DNA of 22,276 nucleotides. It comes from a virus. The notes under the pieces are model-generated. The model was not told the origin of the DNA. It worked only from the letters and a program-made list of their open reading frames with translations, and did not search any database. The position numbers and the translations under genes were made by a program. Of the stretch, positions 1 to 6,969 are shown one piece after another (position 1 is the first letter of the stretch; each line of letters starts with the position of its first letter). The stretch covers positions 1-22,276 of the IMG/VR virus record IMGVR_UViG_3300049855_000165, one strand, 5' to 3'.

Positions 1-267
1 ATCCACCCGTACCCGCCCCAACTCGGGGCGATCAAGTTCCAGGAAACCCCAGAGGGGGGCATCGTCCTCCAAGGGATGATCGCCCCAAACCGCCCGAAAA
101 ACGCCCCCTCCCCAGTTTACGACATGATGCAGCTCGTGTTCTCCTTCCTCGATGCCGCGAAGAAGGACGCCGCGCGCAAGATCTCCGCGTTACGCAAGCC
201 CACCAAGAAGACCGCCGCCCCCGCAAAGAAAGGAGCCAAACGTGCCCCGAACAAAAAGCGCCGATGA
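1..267 (+). CDS. C-terminal part of a hypothetical protein with a basic Lys/Ala-rich tail
   Basis: The reading frame is open from the first base, so the gene starts outside the window; the 88 visible codons end at TGA 265-267. An internal ATG at 76 has no clear ribosome site and is unlikely to be the start. The visible part has a mixed segment, a short amphipathic stretch (VYDMMQLVFSFLDAAKK), then a tail dominated by Lys, Arg, Ala and Pro (AKKGAKRAPNKKRR). Such histone-H1-like tails commonly bind nucleic acid, which is an inference here. It overlaps the next gene by 26 nt and so appears to be in the same plus-strand operon. I do not recognise the family. Confidence 0.6.
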   Translation: MHPYPPQLGAIKFQETPEGGIVLQGMIAPNRPKNAPSPVYDMMQLVFSFLDAAKKDAARKISALRKPTKKTAAPAKKGAKRAPNKKRR

Positions 268-418
268 ACAGACCTCGATCCAATTGCGCTGCCCGCTGGC
301 CCTCCGCGACCAGTTCGCGGCGGTGTGCTGCATGCAAGCCACGGACATGAGCCACGCCTTGCGGCAGCTCATGATCGAGTATGTGACGAAGCACACGAAG
401 GGCGCGAAACGTGAGTAA
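242..418 (+). CDS. Small ribbon-helix-helix (Arc/CopG-like) DNA-binding protein
   Basis: The start is GTG 242, chosen because AAAGGAG at 229-235 lies 6 nt upstream; a longer in-frame ATG at 152 gives an implausible Arg/Pro-rich leader and lacks such a site. The product is 58 residues. It reads as a short beta strand (TSIQLRCP), helix A (LALRDQFAAVCCMQ), a turn with TDMS, and helix B (HALRQLMIEYVTKH), the layout of ribbon-helix-helix proteins, which dimerise and insert the paired strand into the DNA major groove. It is probably a transcriptional regulator of this phage module. The assignment rests on the fold pattern, not on a close family match. It overlaps both neighbours (GTGAGTAA at its end), which implies coupled translation. 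Confidence 0.65.
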   Translation: MPRTKSADEQTSIQLRCPLALRDQFAAVCCMQATDMSHALRQLMIEYVTKHTKGAKRE

Positions 419-926
419 GCACATCCTCGCGATCGACATCGACTTGGGAAACGTGACCGTGGTCAGCAACCGCAAAGGGGTGATCGCGCACCAGGCCGGC
501 CCCTTCAGCGGGATAAACTTCCCTGACGGGACCGACACCGTGCTGATCGAACTCGCGGGGCCGGTGATGCACCACCAGGAAAGCCACAGTCATCGGCGTT
601 GGATGATCTACAACGCCCTGGTGGGCGCGCGCATCGCGGCGGAGTTAGCCGACCATCTACCCGTCCTCGTCTCCGCGTCCACCCAGTGGACGCGGGGGTA
701 CTCCGAGGAGAAACGGCACGCCATCTCGGGCATGCTCCCCCTCAAGTACACCACGCACACGGCCACGAAGAAGGGGGTCAAGACGCAAGTCAAGTCCCCG
801 GTCTACGCGGAACCGCACGACATCCGTGAATGCCGGTGCATGATTGACTTCTACACGAAATACCCCGCCGCGTGGGTCACGATGGACGAGTACCTCGCCG
901 CGTTGGTGGAAGGACCGAAGAAGTGA
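411..926 (+). CDS. Probable RuvC-like / RNase H-fold nuclease (candidate Holliday junction resolvase)
   Basis: GTG start at 411 overlaps the previous stop (GTGAGTAA), with GAAGGG at 397-402 as ribosome site; 171 residues. The N-terminus has a hydrophobic strand ending in acidic residues (HILAIDIDLGN, D9 and D11). A second strand ends in an acidic residue (TVLIELAGP, E47). Near the C-terminus is HDIRECRCMIDFY (D137, E140, D146). This spacing of strand-Asp, strand-Glu and a late His/Asp helix is that of RuvC-type RNase H-fold nucleases of 150-180 residues, common in phages, where they resolve branched DNA before packaging. The fit is by motif layout only; a related RNase H-fold protein without resolvase activity is possible. 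It ends in an overlap with the methyltransferase start (GTGA). Confidence 0.55.
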   Translation: MSKHILAIDIDLGNVTVVSNRKGVIAHQAGPFSGINFPDGTDTVLIELAGPVMHHQESHSHRRWMIYNALVGARIAAELADHLPVLVSASTQWTRGYSEEKRHAISGMLPLKYTTHTATKKGVKTQVKSPVYAEPHDIRECRCMIDFYTKYPAAWVTMDEYLAALVEGPKK

Positions 927-1900
927 CCGCGTACTACAACGAAATCGACCCTTTCGCCGCCGATTGGCTGCGAGAACTCATCAAACAGAACCTAATCGCC
1001 CCCGGCGAAGTGGATACAAGGAGTATTGAAGATGTCAAACCATCTGACCTCGCCAAGTTCACCCAATGCCACTTTTTTGCCGGGATCGGCGGATGGTCCT
1101 ACGCACTACGTCTCGCAGGGTGGCCAGAGGATAAACCCGTGTGGACCGGATCATGCCCATGCCAACCTTTCAGCCAGGCAGGCAAAGGCGCTGGGTTTGC
1201 TGACGAGCGGCACCTATGGCCTGCCTGGTTCCATCTCGTCCGAGCGTGCAGACCTGCCCGAATCTTTGGCGAGCAGGTTGCAAGCGTCATGCCCTGGTGG
1301 GATCTTGTTTCGCCAGACCTGGAAAGCCAAGGTTACGCCTGCGGGGCGGCGGTATTGGGCGCACATAGCGTCGGCGCACCGCATATCAGACAACGATTAT
1401 ACTGGATGGCCGACGCCAACGGTTGGCAACGCAACTGGCTCACAGATGGCGAAGGACGCGAGTCCAACAGGGCGGCGACCGGACGGCAGCAAGGCAACCG
1501 TGAGCCTCAATGCGATAGCTCAGCTCGCAGCTTGGCCAACCCCAACCCCAACCTCAACCGATGCGATACGTCACCCGAGCGAGAACTTCACGACGAAAAA
1601 TATAACGCTGAATCATGCCGCAGCTTGGGCGACACCGACAACGCGGGACTGGAAGGACACCGGGGATCTGGGCAAGTCGATGTTTCGCAAAGACGGCAAG
1701 AGCAGGATGGACAAGCTAGCCTTCCAAGCTTTTGGAGTAACTGCGAATTTCTCGGGTGCCGAGACGGAAAAGCGCGGCCAGTTGAACCCGGCACATTCCC
1801 GCTGGCTCATGGGGTACCCGCCAGAGTGGGACGCTTGCGCGGCTATGGTAACGCCATCGTCCCGCAAGTCGCCGAAGCCTTCATCCGTGCGAGCGTCTGA
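923..1900 (+). CDS. dcm: DNA (cytosine-5-)-methyltransferase
   Basis: This enzyme transfers a methyl group from S-adenosylmethionine to C5 of cytosine, probably to protect phage DNA from host restriction. GTG 923 overlaps the previous stop and gives 325 residues; the frame is open further upstream, but conserved sequence begins with YYNEIDPFAADWL. Motifs with this start: motif I FFAGIGG (about 51-57, AdoMet binding); motif IV GSCPCQPFS with catalytic Cys80; motif VI as GEQV (116-119), Gln replacing the usual Asn; motif VIII HIRQRLYW (154-161) with the Arg pair; motif X GNAIVPQVAEAFI (from 309). Residues about 163-270 are a low-complexity target-recognition region that also encodes the nested ORF in another frame. 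The protein is complete and apparently active. The specificity cannot be read from the sequence, and no partner restriction enzyme is seen, so it looks like an orphan phage methylase. Confidence 0.93.
   Translation: MTAYYNEIDPFAADWLRELIKQNLIAPGEVDTRSIEDVKPSDLAKFTQCHFFAGIGGWSYALRLAGWPEDKPVWTGSCPCQPFSQAGKGAGFADERHLWPAWFHLVRACRPARIFGEQVASVMPWWDLVSPDLESQGYACGAAVLGAHSVGAPHIRQRLYWMADANGWQRNWLTDGEGRESNRAATGRQQGNREPQCDSSARSLANPNPNLNRCDTSPERELHDEKYNAESCRSLGDTDNAGLEGHRGSGQVDVSQRRQEQDGQASLPSFWSNCEFLGCRDGKARPVEPGTFPLAHGVPARVGRLRGYGNAIVPQVAEAFIRASV
1018..1023 (+). promoter_or_regulatory. Internal Shine-Dalgarno site for the nested ORF
   Basis: AAGGAG lies inside the methyltransferase coding sequence, 8 nt before ATG 1032 of the nested frame. 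A TTG at 1026 is only 2 nt away and too close to be used. The spacing and match are near ideal and do not serve the methyltransferase frame, which has no start codon there. Confidence 0.55.
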
Positions 1901-1904
1901 ATGA
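1032..1904 (+). CDS. Nested overlapping ORF inside the methyltransferase gene (WPTPT / LNPAHSRWLMGYP family), function unknown
   Basis: A 290-codon ORF lies in the +1 frame relative to the methyltransferase and covers almost 90 percent of it. ATG 1032 follows AAGGAG (1018-1023) at 8 nt, a better ribosome site than that of the host gene. Its stop TGA 1902-1904 overlaps the next gene's ATG as ATGA. The product is Ser/Thr/Pro/Ala-rich and has recurring motifs: GWPTPTVGNATG, AAWPTPTPTSTDA and AAWATPTTRDWKDTGD, then EKRGQLNPAHSRWLMGYPPEW near the C-terminus. From memory, this motif set recurs in many hypothetical phage proteins found with such methylases. The WPTPT units fall exactly where the methylase frame reads ADAN, ANPN and GDTDN. 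No enzymatic domain is recognised. Either it is a true second product, for example a methylase partner, or a frame kept open by methylase constraint; the translation signals favour the first. Confidence 0.6.
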   Translation: MSNHLTSPSSPNATFLPGSADGPTHYVSQGGQRINPCGPDHAHANLSARQAKALGLLTSGTYGLPGSISSERADLPESLASRLQASCPGGILFRQTWKAKVTPAGRRYWAHIASAHRISDNDYTGWPTPTVGNATGSQMAKDASPTGRRPDGSKATVSLNAIAQLAAWPTPTPTSTDAIRHPSENFTTKNITLNHAAAWATPTTRDWKDTGDLGKSMFRKDGKSRMDKLAFQAFGVTANFSGAETEKRGQLNPAHSRWLMGYPPEWDACAAMVTPSSRKSPKPSSVRASE

Positions 1905-2137
1905 GGCCCACCGCCCCGACAGAACCCTGCCGCGTGTGCGGCAGGATCGAGTACAAAGCTTATGGCAACGCGAAGGGGCTTTGCTCAAGCTACTGCGTCG
2001 AGCGCGATCACGCGAAGAATGGCCGGCCACCGGACCGGTTTATACCCGAGCGTCTCCTACCTTTCCAGCCCAAGCCCCTAGAAGAGGTTGCGGCGGGTCT
2101 TTGCGGGCACCGTACTTTACCCCAAGATCTGGAGTGA
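1901..2137 (+). CDS. Small phage zinc-finger protein, hypothetical
   Basis: Seventy-eight residues. ATG 1901 directly follows the methyltransferase stop and overlaps the nested ORF stop as ATGA; there is no strong ribosome site of its own, so it is probably translated by coupling. The N-terminal half has four cysteines as CxxC (C10, C13) and CxxxC (C28, C32) with His37 nearby, a likely single zinc site. The pattern of Cys pair, then AKGLC, then a basic segment ending in a Gly-Arg-Pro turn resembles small zinc-binding modules seen in phage DNA-binding and HNH-associated proteins; this is inference. The C-terminus is Pro/Leu-rich with no recognised domain. It is the last gene of the plus-strand run and abuts the convergent ejection-protein gene with no gap. 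Confidence 0.65.
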   Translation: MRPTAPTEPCRVCGRIEYKAYGNAKGLCSSYCVERDHAKNGRPPDRFIPERLLPFQPKPLEEVAAGLCGHRTLPQDLE

Positions 2138-5100
2138 TCAGCGCCTCTTCGGCTTGATCGCGGACGCCCACGCCTCAAGTAAGTTATCGTAGTCCTGGAG
2201 TTCGAGCACAGTAGCTTCGCCTAAGTAGTCGGTGAGCTGCATGCGTTGCTCGGGTTTCAGTTTCGCGAGGAACTTGCGGCTTCGCAGACTCGCCGCCACA
2301 GAGGTATTGTCTCGTTCTCCGAGCGCCTCCGCGACCGCCTCGGAAGGGTCGGTTCCAGCCTGGATCGCCTTGGCGGCTTTGCGCATGTTTGAACGGAAAA
2401 GGTCTGTTTCTCCAGGGGCAGGCACGGTGCGGCTCGTGGGCGCGTATTTCTCGCGCCATTTCCAGAACTCGCGCACTGCGCCATTGAGTTTCGGGTTGTC
2501 TTCCGCTACGCCGAGGACCCCCACCACGTTCGTCGCAACCCCGGTCAAAGGCTGGGAGGACTTCAAGAAGGTCGTGGCCTTCTCCCCCATCGTCATGTCT
2601 TGGTAACGGCCTGTGCCATGGAAAGCGTCGACCGCTTCCTGCGCTGCGCCGATCGGGAGGATCGTCGAGCCGAGAGATTCCGCGACGGAGTTCCCTTTGT
2701 CTTGGGACGCGGCGCCGATGACCGCCTGTGCGGGGCCTCCGAGGAGGGCGTACGTCATCGCCTCGGACAGGAAGTCCGTCACCCCGGCAGGGGAACCGAA
2801 CGCCTTGTCGGTGAGCGCCGCCGCTCCGCCGACCACTGCCGCGCGCATGATGAGAGTCACCGCTGCGGCAGAAGTTTGCCCTGCGACGAGATCCGTTGCT
2901 AGGGCGACTGCGCCCACGCGGTCTTTCCAGGAGCTATTCCCGTCCGCGACGACCTTCGCGGCCTTCGCCATGGCGCCGAAGTTCCGGTTGATATTCATCT
3001 GCGCGAACCGATCCGCGAGGGTGATCATGTTCCACCAGCGAGTGCCCCCGGCACGGCTCCGTTCTGCGGTCTGGGAAGTAGAGGCTTGCGCCCACTCCGT
3101 AGCCCGCCCGAGAACCGCGTCGTACTGGGCTTCCGTGGCTTTGCCCTTCATGATCGCGTCGATCTCCGTGTCGGAGAAGTCAAGGACTTTGAGGCGAATA
3201 CGGTCTACCGCCCCGCCCTGGCCTTTGCGCAGACTCTCCGCCCACATTTGGGACATACGCGCGGAGAGGCGCTCGTTGAACTCATTCACCAGACGATTGA
3301 CCGCACTGGTGGTGTTGATCACGTACCGGTTCAAAGTCTCAGGCACGTCGCTCTTGTTCCAATACCAGTCCATCACGTCGCGCGTGAACGCGCCGCGCTT
3401 CGAGAGGTCGTCCAGGACCGCCCCGGAATTGCGGCCCAAGAAGGAGACGTCGAACCCCGCCTTGATGAACTTGATGGGGTTACTGCCGGCGATAACGCGG
3501 GCTTTGCCGATGGTTTCCGGCAAGTTCGCGAGGGGCGCCAATTGGAGCTTCGCGCCTTTGAACGCAGACCAGGGAATCTCCGCCGAGCGCGCGAGCAGGG
3601 AGGCGAGAGAACCAGGACGGGCGGAGCTGCCGCCGGGGGTGTCCAGAGGCATGCCGTTGAGGGCACGATGCAGGTTGAGCCCGGCCTGTTTGCCCTGCTC
3701 CCCGCTCTTGCTCATGAGTTCCGTCATCTCTGGCGGGATACCATCTTGGCCAAAGTGCTCCACGTACGCGATGCGCGCGGGGAAGCGTTGAGTCACCGCG
3801 TCGATGAGGCGCGCAGGGTCCGTCTCTAGGAGTTGGATGACATCACCCTCGGGGGTCTTCCAGTGGGTAGGGAAGTTCTCGATTGTGCGGGCATCCTCTG
3901 CGAGGCCGCGCTTCGCTAGCCCCCGTTCGCCCCACATATTGAGTTCTTTGAGCACGCTCTCGGAGGTCATGCCAGGGTTCGCTTTCGCGATGTCGTCCGC
4001 GAGGGCCTTCGTCCAGGCGTCCCCCGGGCGTTGCGAGAGCCAGTGGAGATCGTGGGTGCCGATGCGGGGAGCGCGCAGGCGAGACGGGTCAGCGGTGAAA
4101 GGGATCAGCTTGTCCCCAACGCGGATCTTGTATCCAGCGGTTTGCGCGGCTTTGCCGGTGTCTAAGAAAGCCCGGGCGTAGGCGTTGATCGCGGCAGCTT
4201 CGTGCGCGCGCGGCGGGGCCTTCTTGTCGAATAGTTGTTGTACCCGAGCGAAGCCGGTGTTGCCGTCCCACGTTACTTCCTCGAAGGACTTCCGCGTCGC
4301 CTTCGCGGCGGGGGTACGCCCACGAAGCTCCTTATGGAAGCGCGCACGGTCGGCCTCAAATTGCCCCATGAGGGCGCGAGCGCGGTCCAAAGTGGATCTC
4401 GCTTTCACTGCCAACGGTTTGCCCCCTGGCAGGTCGCCTACGACTTGGTAGAGGCGCTTCGACCAGAGATCAAGCGTGCGATGTTTGACGTCCGATAGCG
4501 CGCCACTTACGCCCTTGGCAACGTCTACGACGGCTTTCGGGTCTGGCCCGGAGAAGTTGGTAACGGTGCGGGTGCCTCCGCCCTCCATAGGTGACTCTTC
4601 TCCCGCCCGATCTGGGCGGCTATTTGGCACGGGCTCAGAGGCAGGGGCGGCGGTTTTCGCGGTAGGTTGCTCAAGCGTATCCCCTGTCTGCCCCCGTATA
4701 GGGGGCTCACCTTTTGGGCGGAGCTGACTCTTCGCCTTCTTGGCCGCGTTTCCTTCCGCGATCTGATGTGCGTACTGCAAGTTGCCTAAGTCTCCGGCAG
4801 GATCTCGACCTGAGTCCCCGACACGGCGCTCGATCGTGTCCTTGATCGCGGCGCGCTGCCCGGGTTTCAACCCAGAGAGGAACTCCTGCGCGGCGGGGGA
4901 GAGCTTGCGCTCCCCCGGGCGGATACGCAAAGGCGCGCGCTCCGCAGTGGTCTGGAACTGAGGACGGATGTTGGGGCTTCTTCCAGGGCGCACGCTCAAA
5001 GGTTCGCGCTCGACGGTAGTCTGGAATTGTGGGCGGATATTCGCGCGCGTCGGGGCGCCCGGGTCAGACACCCGATCAAGGCCGACTTCGGTGGCAGGCA

Positions 5101-6961
5101 TGGACTTATCGAGGCGCCCCAAATTGCCGTAGGTTTCGGGGTCGAAATCGTTGATCGGATCGTGCGCGACGCCGGAGTCGACGCCACCTTCCGCGATGTA
5201 CTTTCGGTACGCCGCCATGCGCCCATCTACGTCGCCGTAGGGGTCTTGAGCGGGGGGCTGATTCCCGCGGATCGTCCCGTCTGTGCGCGGGGAATAGGGT
5301 TCCGGCACATCCACGGGGGACAAGTCCGACCCGGTGTGCGTACGATCCAAGATGACAGGGTCTTCCCCTGTCGCCGTCGGATCGCGGAATTGAGGGAGTT
5401 GATCTGGTGGCCGGGGCGGTTTCGGCTTGGCGGTAAAATACCCGTCACGCGCCATTGGGGGAGGTTCGCGGTAGCCTTCTTGGGCACCAGGCTCTGCCTT
5501 GTAGTAGCCGCCTTCGGGAACCACACGTGGGCGGTCGTTGGTACGGAAGCCTGGCACCGTGTACGGCATCCCAGCCTCGTCGCGCAACGCTCCGCCGATG
5601 TTCTCTGGCGGGATGACGACCTGCTCTTGCGGCGTGCGCATCGCGGTGACTTCGTCACCTCGCGTGATGCTCGGCATGCCGAGTTCATCTCGGGCATTTC
5701 GCACGGGGGTAAAGGCGCCAGGAGGGCCATCGGGGACGCCCATCTCGCCAGGACCGGGACGGTACGCCGTGGCGTTGAAGTCGCCTTTGGAGATCTCAGG
5801 CAGGTTGAGGTAGTGGGTTTGATCTGGCGGGCCGATTGGCGCCGCGTCCGGGGGCAACTGGGTACGGAACTTCCCGCGTTCGCCAGGGACGGCTTCCAGG
5901 CCAAAAGGCGCGGTGGCCTGTACGGTGATATCAGGATTGAAAGGAGGTTGCGCGCCAGGGAGGGCGGGGGTTGGCTCCATCTGCCGGGACACTGGGTGGA
6001 GGCCAGCGCGGCCACGCGAGAGGAGGGAACCGAGGCCACCAAGCGCGCCCATCGCGCCCGCTGAGGGGAGGATGGCTTGGGCTTCCTGCTGAGCGAGTTC
6101 AGGGTTGTTCTCGAAGAGGGAAGTTTCCGCCGCTTGTGAGCCCATCATCATGCCGCCGAGGCCCGCGTTCGCTGCCGTCGCAGCGACGACTTCGGGCGCG
6201 CGAGTAAGGGCTTGGAGCCCGCGCGTTGCGCGCACCGCTGCCGCTCCGGGGACTGCCCCGAGCGCGTAGTTGAAGGCCGTACCGCCGGCGGACTTATCGT
6301 CCATCTGGGCTTGGCCCCCGCCTGCGAGTCCGCCAGTGACGGGGTTGATGTAGGGCGCCATCGCGCCGCCGAAGCGCGCGGCTCCGCCTGCAAAGTCCAC
6401 CATCCCCTGCGCCACTGGGTTAGGAGCGGCCATGGAGCTGAACTTGTCCTCGATAGGCTGGGACAACTCGGCGTCTCTGCGAGCGGCCTCAGGGCTCACC
6501 AGTCCCGTACCGACCGCCATCGCACGCCCGCCCTGCATAAGCCCCGCGTCGAGGTTCGCTGCGAGCATGCCGCCGACGTTGGAGAGGTTCTCTCCTAAGC
6601 CTGGCGTGTAAGGCGCGGAAGTCGCTGTCGGAGGAGACATCGACTGCGGGTTGGCGGCGAACTTACCGTAAGCCGCGTAATTCGCGGAGGGAGTTGTCGG
6701 GGGAAGTTGTTGGGTGAGAGTCTGTTGGGCGAGCGCTTGCGCGTCCCCCTGCCCATTCTGCGCGTCGTACGCGAGAGAGTAGATCTCACGAATATCGGGG
6801 TGACCGGGCGGAAGTGCTTCGACGTAGGCTTTCTGCTGCGGGTAGGCGTCAAGGGAGATTACCTTCGGGCGCGCCAGATGCGACGGCAGCCCTTGCAAAC
6901 CCGAACCAGGCGCTGGCAGGGGAGTTGGGGCCGGAGCCGGAGTAAGCGTGCGACGAGGCAT
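2138..6961 (-). CDS. Very large candidate DNA-ejection / polyvalent virion protein (1607 aa)
   Basis: ATG 6961 is preceded by AGTAGGAGC. Residues 1-60 are Pro-rich; about 110-330 hold several Gly/Ala-rich hydrophobic segments that could insert into membrane (GGMLAANLDAGLM, AGGAARFGGAMAP, AILPSAGAMGALGGLGSLL). About 330-795 are long, Pro/Gly-rich and probably disordered, with a 23-residue tandem repeat at 641-686. About 800-1607 are mostly helical and folded, with a further hydrophobic stretch (AAAVTLIMRAAVVGGAAAL) and a basic C-terminus (IKPKRR). Position after the tail genes, giant size, membrane-prone segments and a long linker are typical of internal virion proteins that are ejected with DNA in podoviruses, or of polyvalent proteins. 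No lysozyme, transglycosylase or polymerase motif is visible. It is preceded by three smaller candidate virion proteins and separated from the nearest by 8 nt. Confidence 0.75.
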   Translation of the reverse strand: MPRRTLTPAPAPTPLPAPGSGLQGLPSHLARPKVISLDAYPQQKAYVEALPPGHPDIREIYSLAYDAQNGQGDAQALAQQTLTQQLPPTTPSANYAAYGKFAANPQSMSPPTATSAPYTPGLGENLSNVGGMLAANLDAGLMQGGRAMAVGTGLVSPEAARRDAELSQPIEDKFSSMAAPNPVAQGMVDFAGGAARFGGAMAPYINPVTGGLAGGGQAQMDDKSAGGTAFNYALGAVPGAAAVRATRGLQALTRAPEVVAATAANAGLGGMMMGSQAAETSLFENNPELAQQEAQAILPSAGAMGALGGLGSLLSRGRAGLHPVSRQMEPTPALPGAQPPFNPDITVQATAPFGLEAVPGERGKFRTQLPPDAAPIGPPDQTHYLNLPEISKGDFNATAYRPGPGEMGVPDGPPGAFTPVRNARDELGMPSITRGDEVTAMRTPQEQVVIPPENIGGALRDEAGMPYTVPGFRTNDRPRVVPEGGYYKAEPGAQEGYREPPPMARDGYFTAKPKPPRPPDQLPQFRDPTATGEDPVILDRTHTGSDLSPVDVPEPYSPRTDGTIRGNQPPAQDPYGDVDGRMAAYRKYIAEGGVDSGVAHDPINDFDPETYGNLGRLDKSMPATEVGLDRVSDPGAPTRANIRPQFQTTVEREPLSVRPGRSPNIRPQFQTTAERAPLRIRPGERKLSPAAQEFLSGLKPGQRAAIKDTIERRVGDSGRDPAGDLGNLQYAHQIAEGNAAKKAKSQLRPKGEPPIRGQTGDTLEQPTAKTAAPASEPVPNSRPDRAGEESPMEGGGTRTVTNFSGPDPKAVVDVAKGVSGALSDVKHRTLDLWSKRLYQVVGDLPGGKPLAVKARSTLDRARALMGQFEADRARFHKELRGRTPAAKATRKSFEEVTWDGNTGFARVQQLFDKKAPPRAHEAAAINAYARAFLDTGKAAQTAGYKIRVGDKLIPFTADPSRLRAPRIGTHDLHWLSQRPGDAWTKALADDIAKANPGMTSESVLKELNMWGERGLAKRGLAEDARTIENFPTHWKTPEGDVIQLLETDPARLIDAVTQRFPARIAYVEHFGQDGIPPEMTELMSKSGEQGKQAGLNLHRALNGMPLDTPGGSSARPGSLASLLARSAEIPWSAFKGAKLQLAPLANLPETIGKARVIAGSNPIKFIKAGFDVSFLGRNSGAVLDDLSKRGAFTRDVMDWYWNKSDVPETLNRYVINTTSAVNRLVNEFNERLSARMSQMWAESLRKGQGGAVDRIRLKVLDFSDTEIDAIMKGKATEAQYDAVLGRATEWAQASTSQTAERSRAGGTRWWNMITLADRFAQMNINRNFGAMAKAAKVVADGNSSWKDRVGAVALATDLVAGQTSAAAVTLIMRAAVVGGAAALTDKAFGSPAGVTDFLSEAMTYALLGGPAQAVIGAASQDKGNSVAESLGSTILPIGAAQEAVDAFHGTGRYQDMTMGEKATTFLKSSQPLTGVATNVVGVLGVAEDNPKLNGAVREFWKWREKYAPTSRTVPAPGETDLFRSNMRKAAKAIQAGTDPSEAVAEALGERDNTSVAASLRSRKFLAKLKPEQRMQLTDYLGEATVLELQDYDNLLEAWASAIKPKRR
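4904..5041 (-). repeat. Two-copy 69-nt (23-aa) tandem repeat within the ejection-protein gene
   Basis: On the coding (minus) strand the copies occupy 5041-4973 and 4972-4904. Both encode NIRPQFQTT, then ER, PL and RPG at fixed spacing; the copies differ at several residues (V/A, E/A, S/R, V/I). They lie in the Pro/Arg-rich linker, so they probably adjust the linker length or form a repeated short binding motif. Confidence 0.7.
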
Positions 6962-6969
6962 GGAAGCTC

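Noticed and set aside
872-922. Upstream extension of the methyltransferase to position 872
   Set aside because: It would add 17 residues read through the end of the nuclease gene, with no ribosome site; GTG 923 in the stop/start overlap precedes the conserved N-terminus.
2136-2159. GATCA / TGATC inverted repeat at the convergent gene junction
   Set aside because: The stem is 5 bp plus a bulge and has no T-run on either strand, so it does not support a bidirectional terminator.
2613-3829. Long plus-strand ORFs (392 and 247 codons) opposite the giant minus-strand gene
   Set aside because: They lie antisense to a well-supported gene, lack ribosome sites, and have Arg/Ala/Pro-rich shadow composition typical of GC-rich DNA.
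5027-6064. 345-codon plus-strand ORF opposite the giant gene linker
   Set aside because: Antisense shadow of a low-complexity region; no motif or ribosome site, and the minus frame has a coherent protein with an internal repeat.
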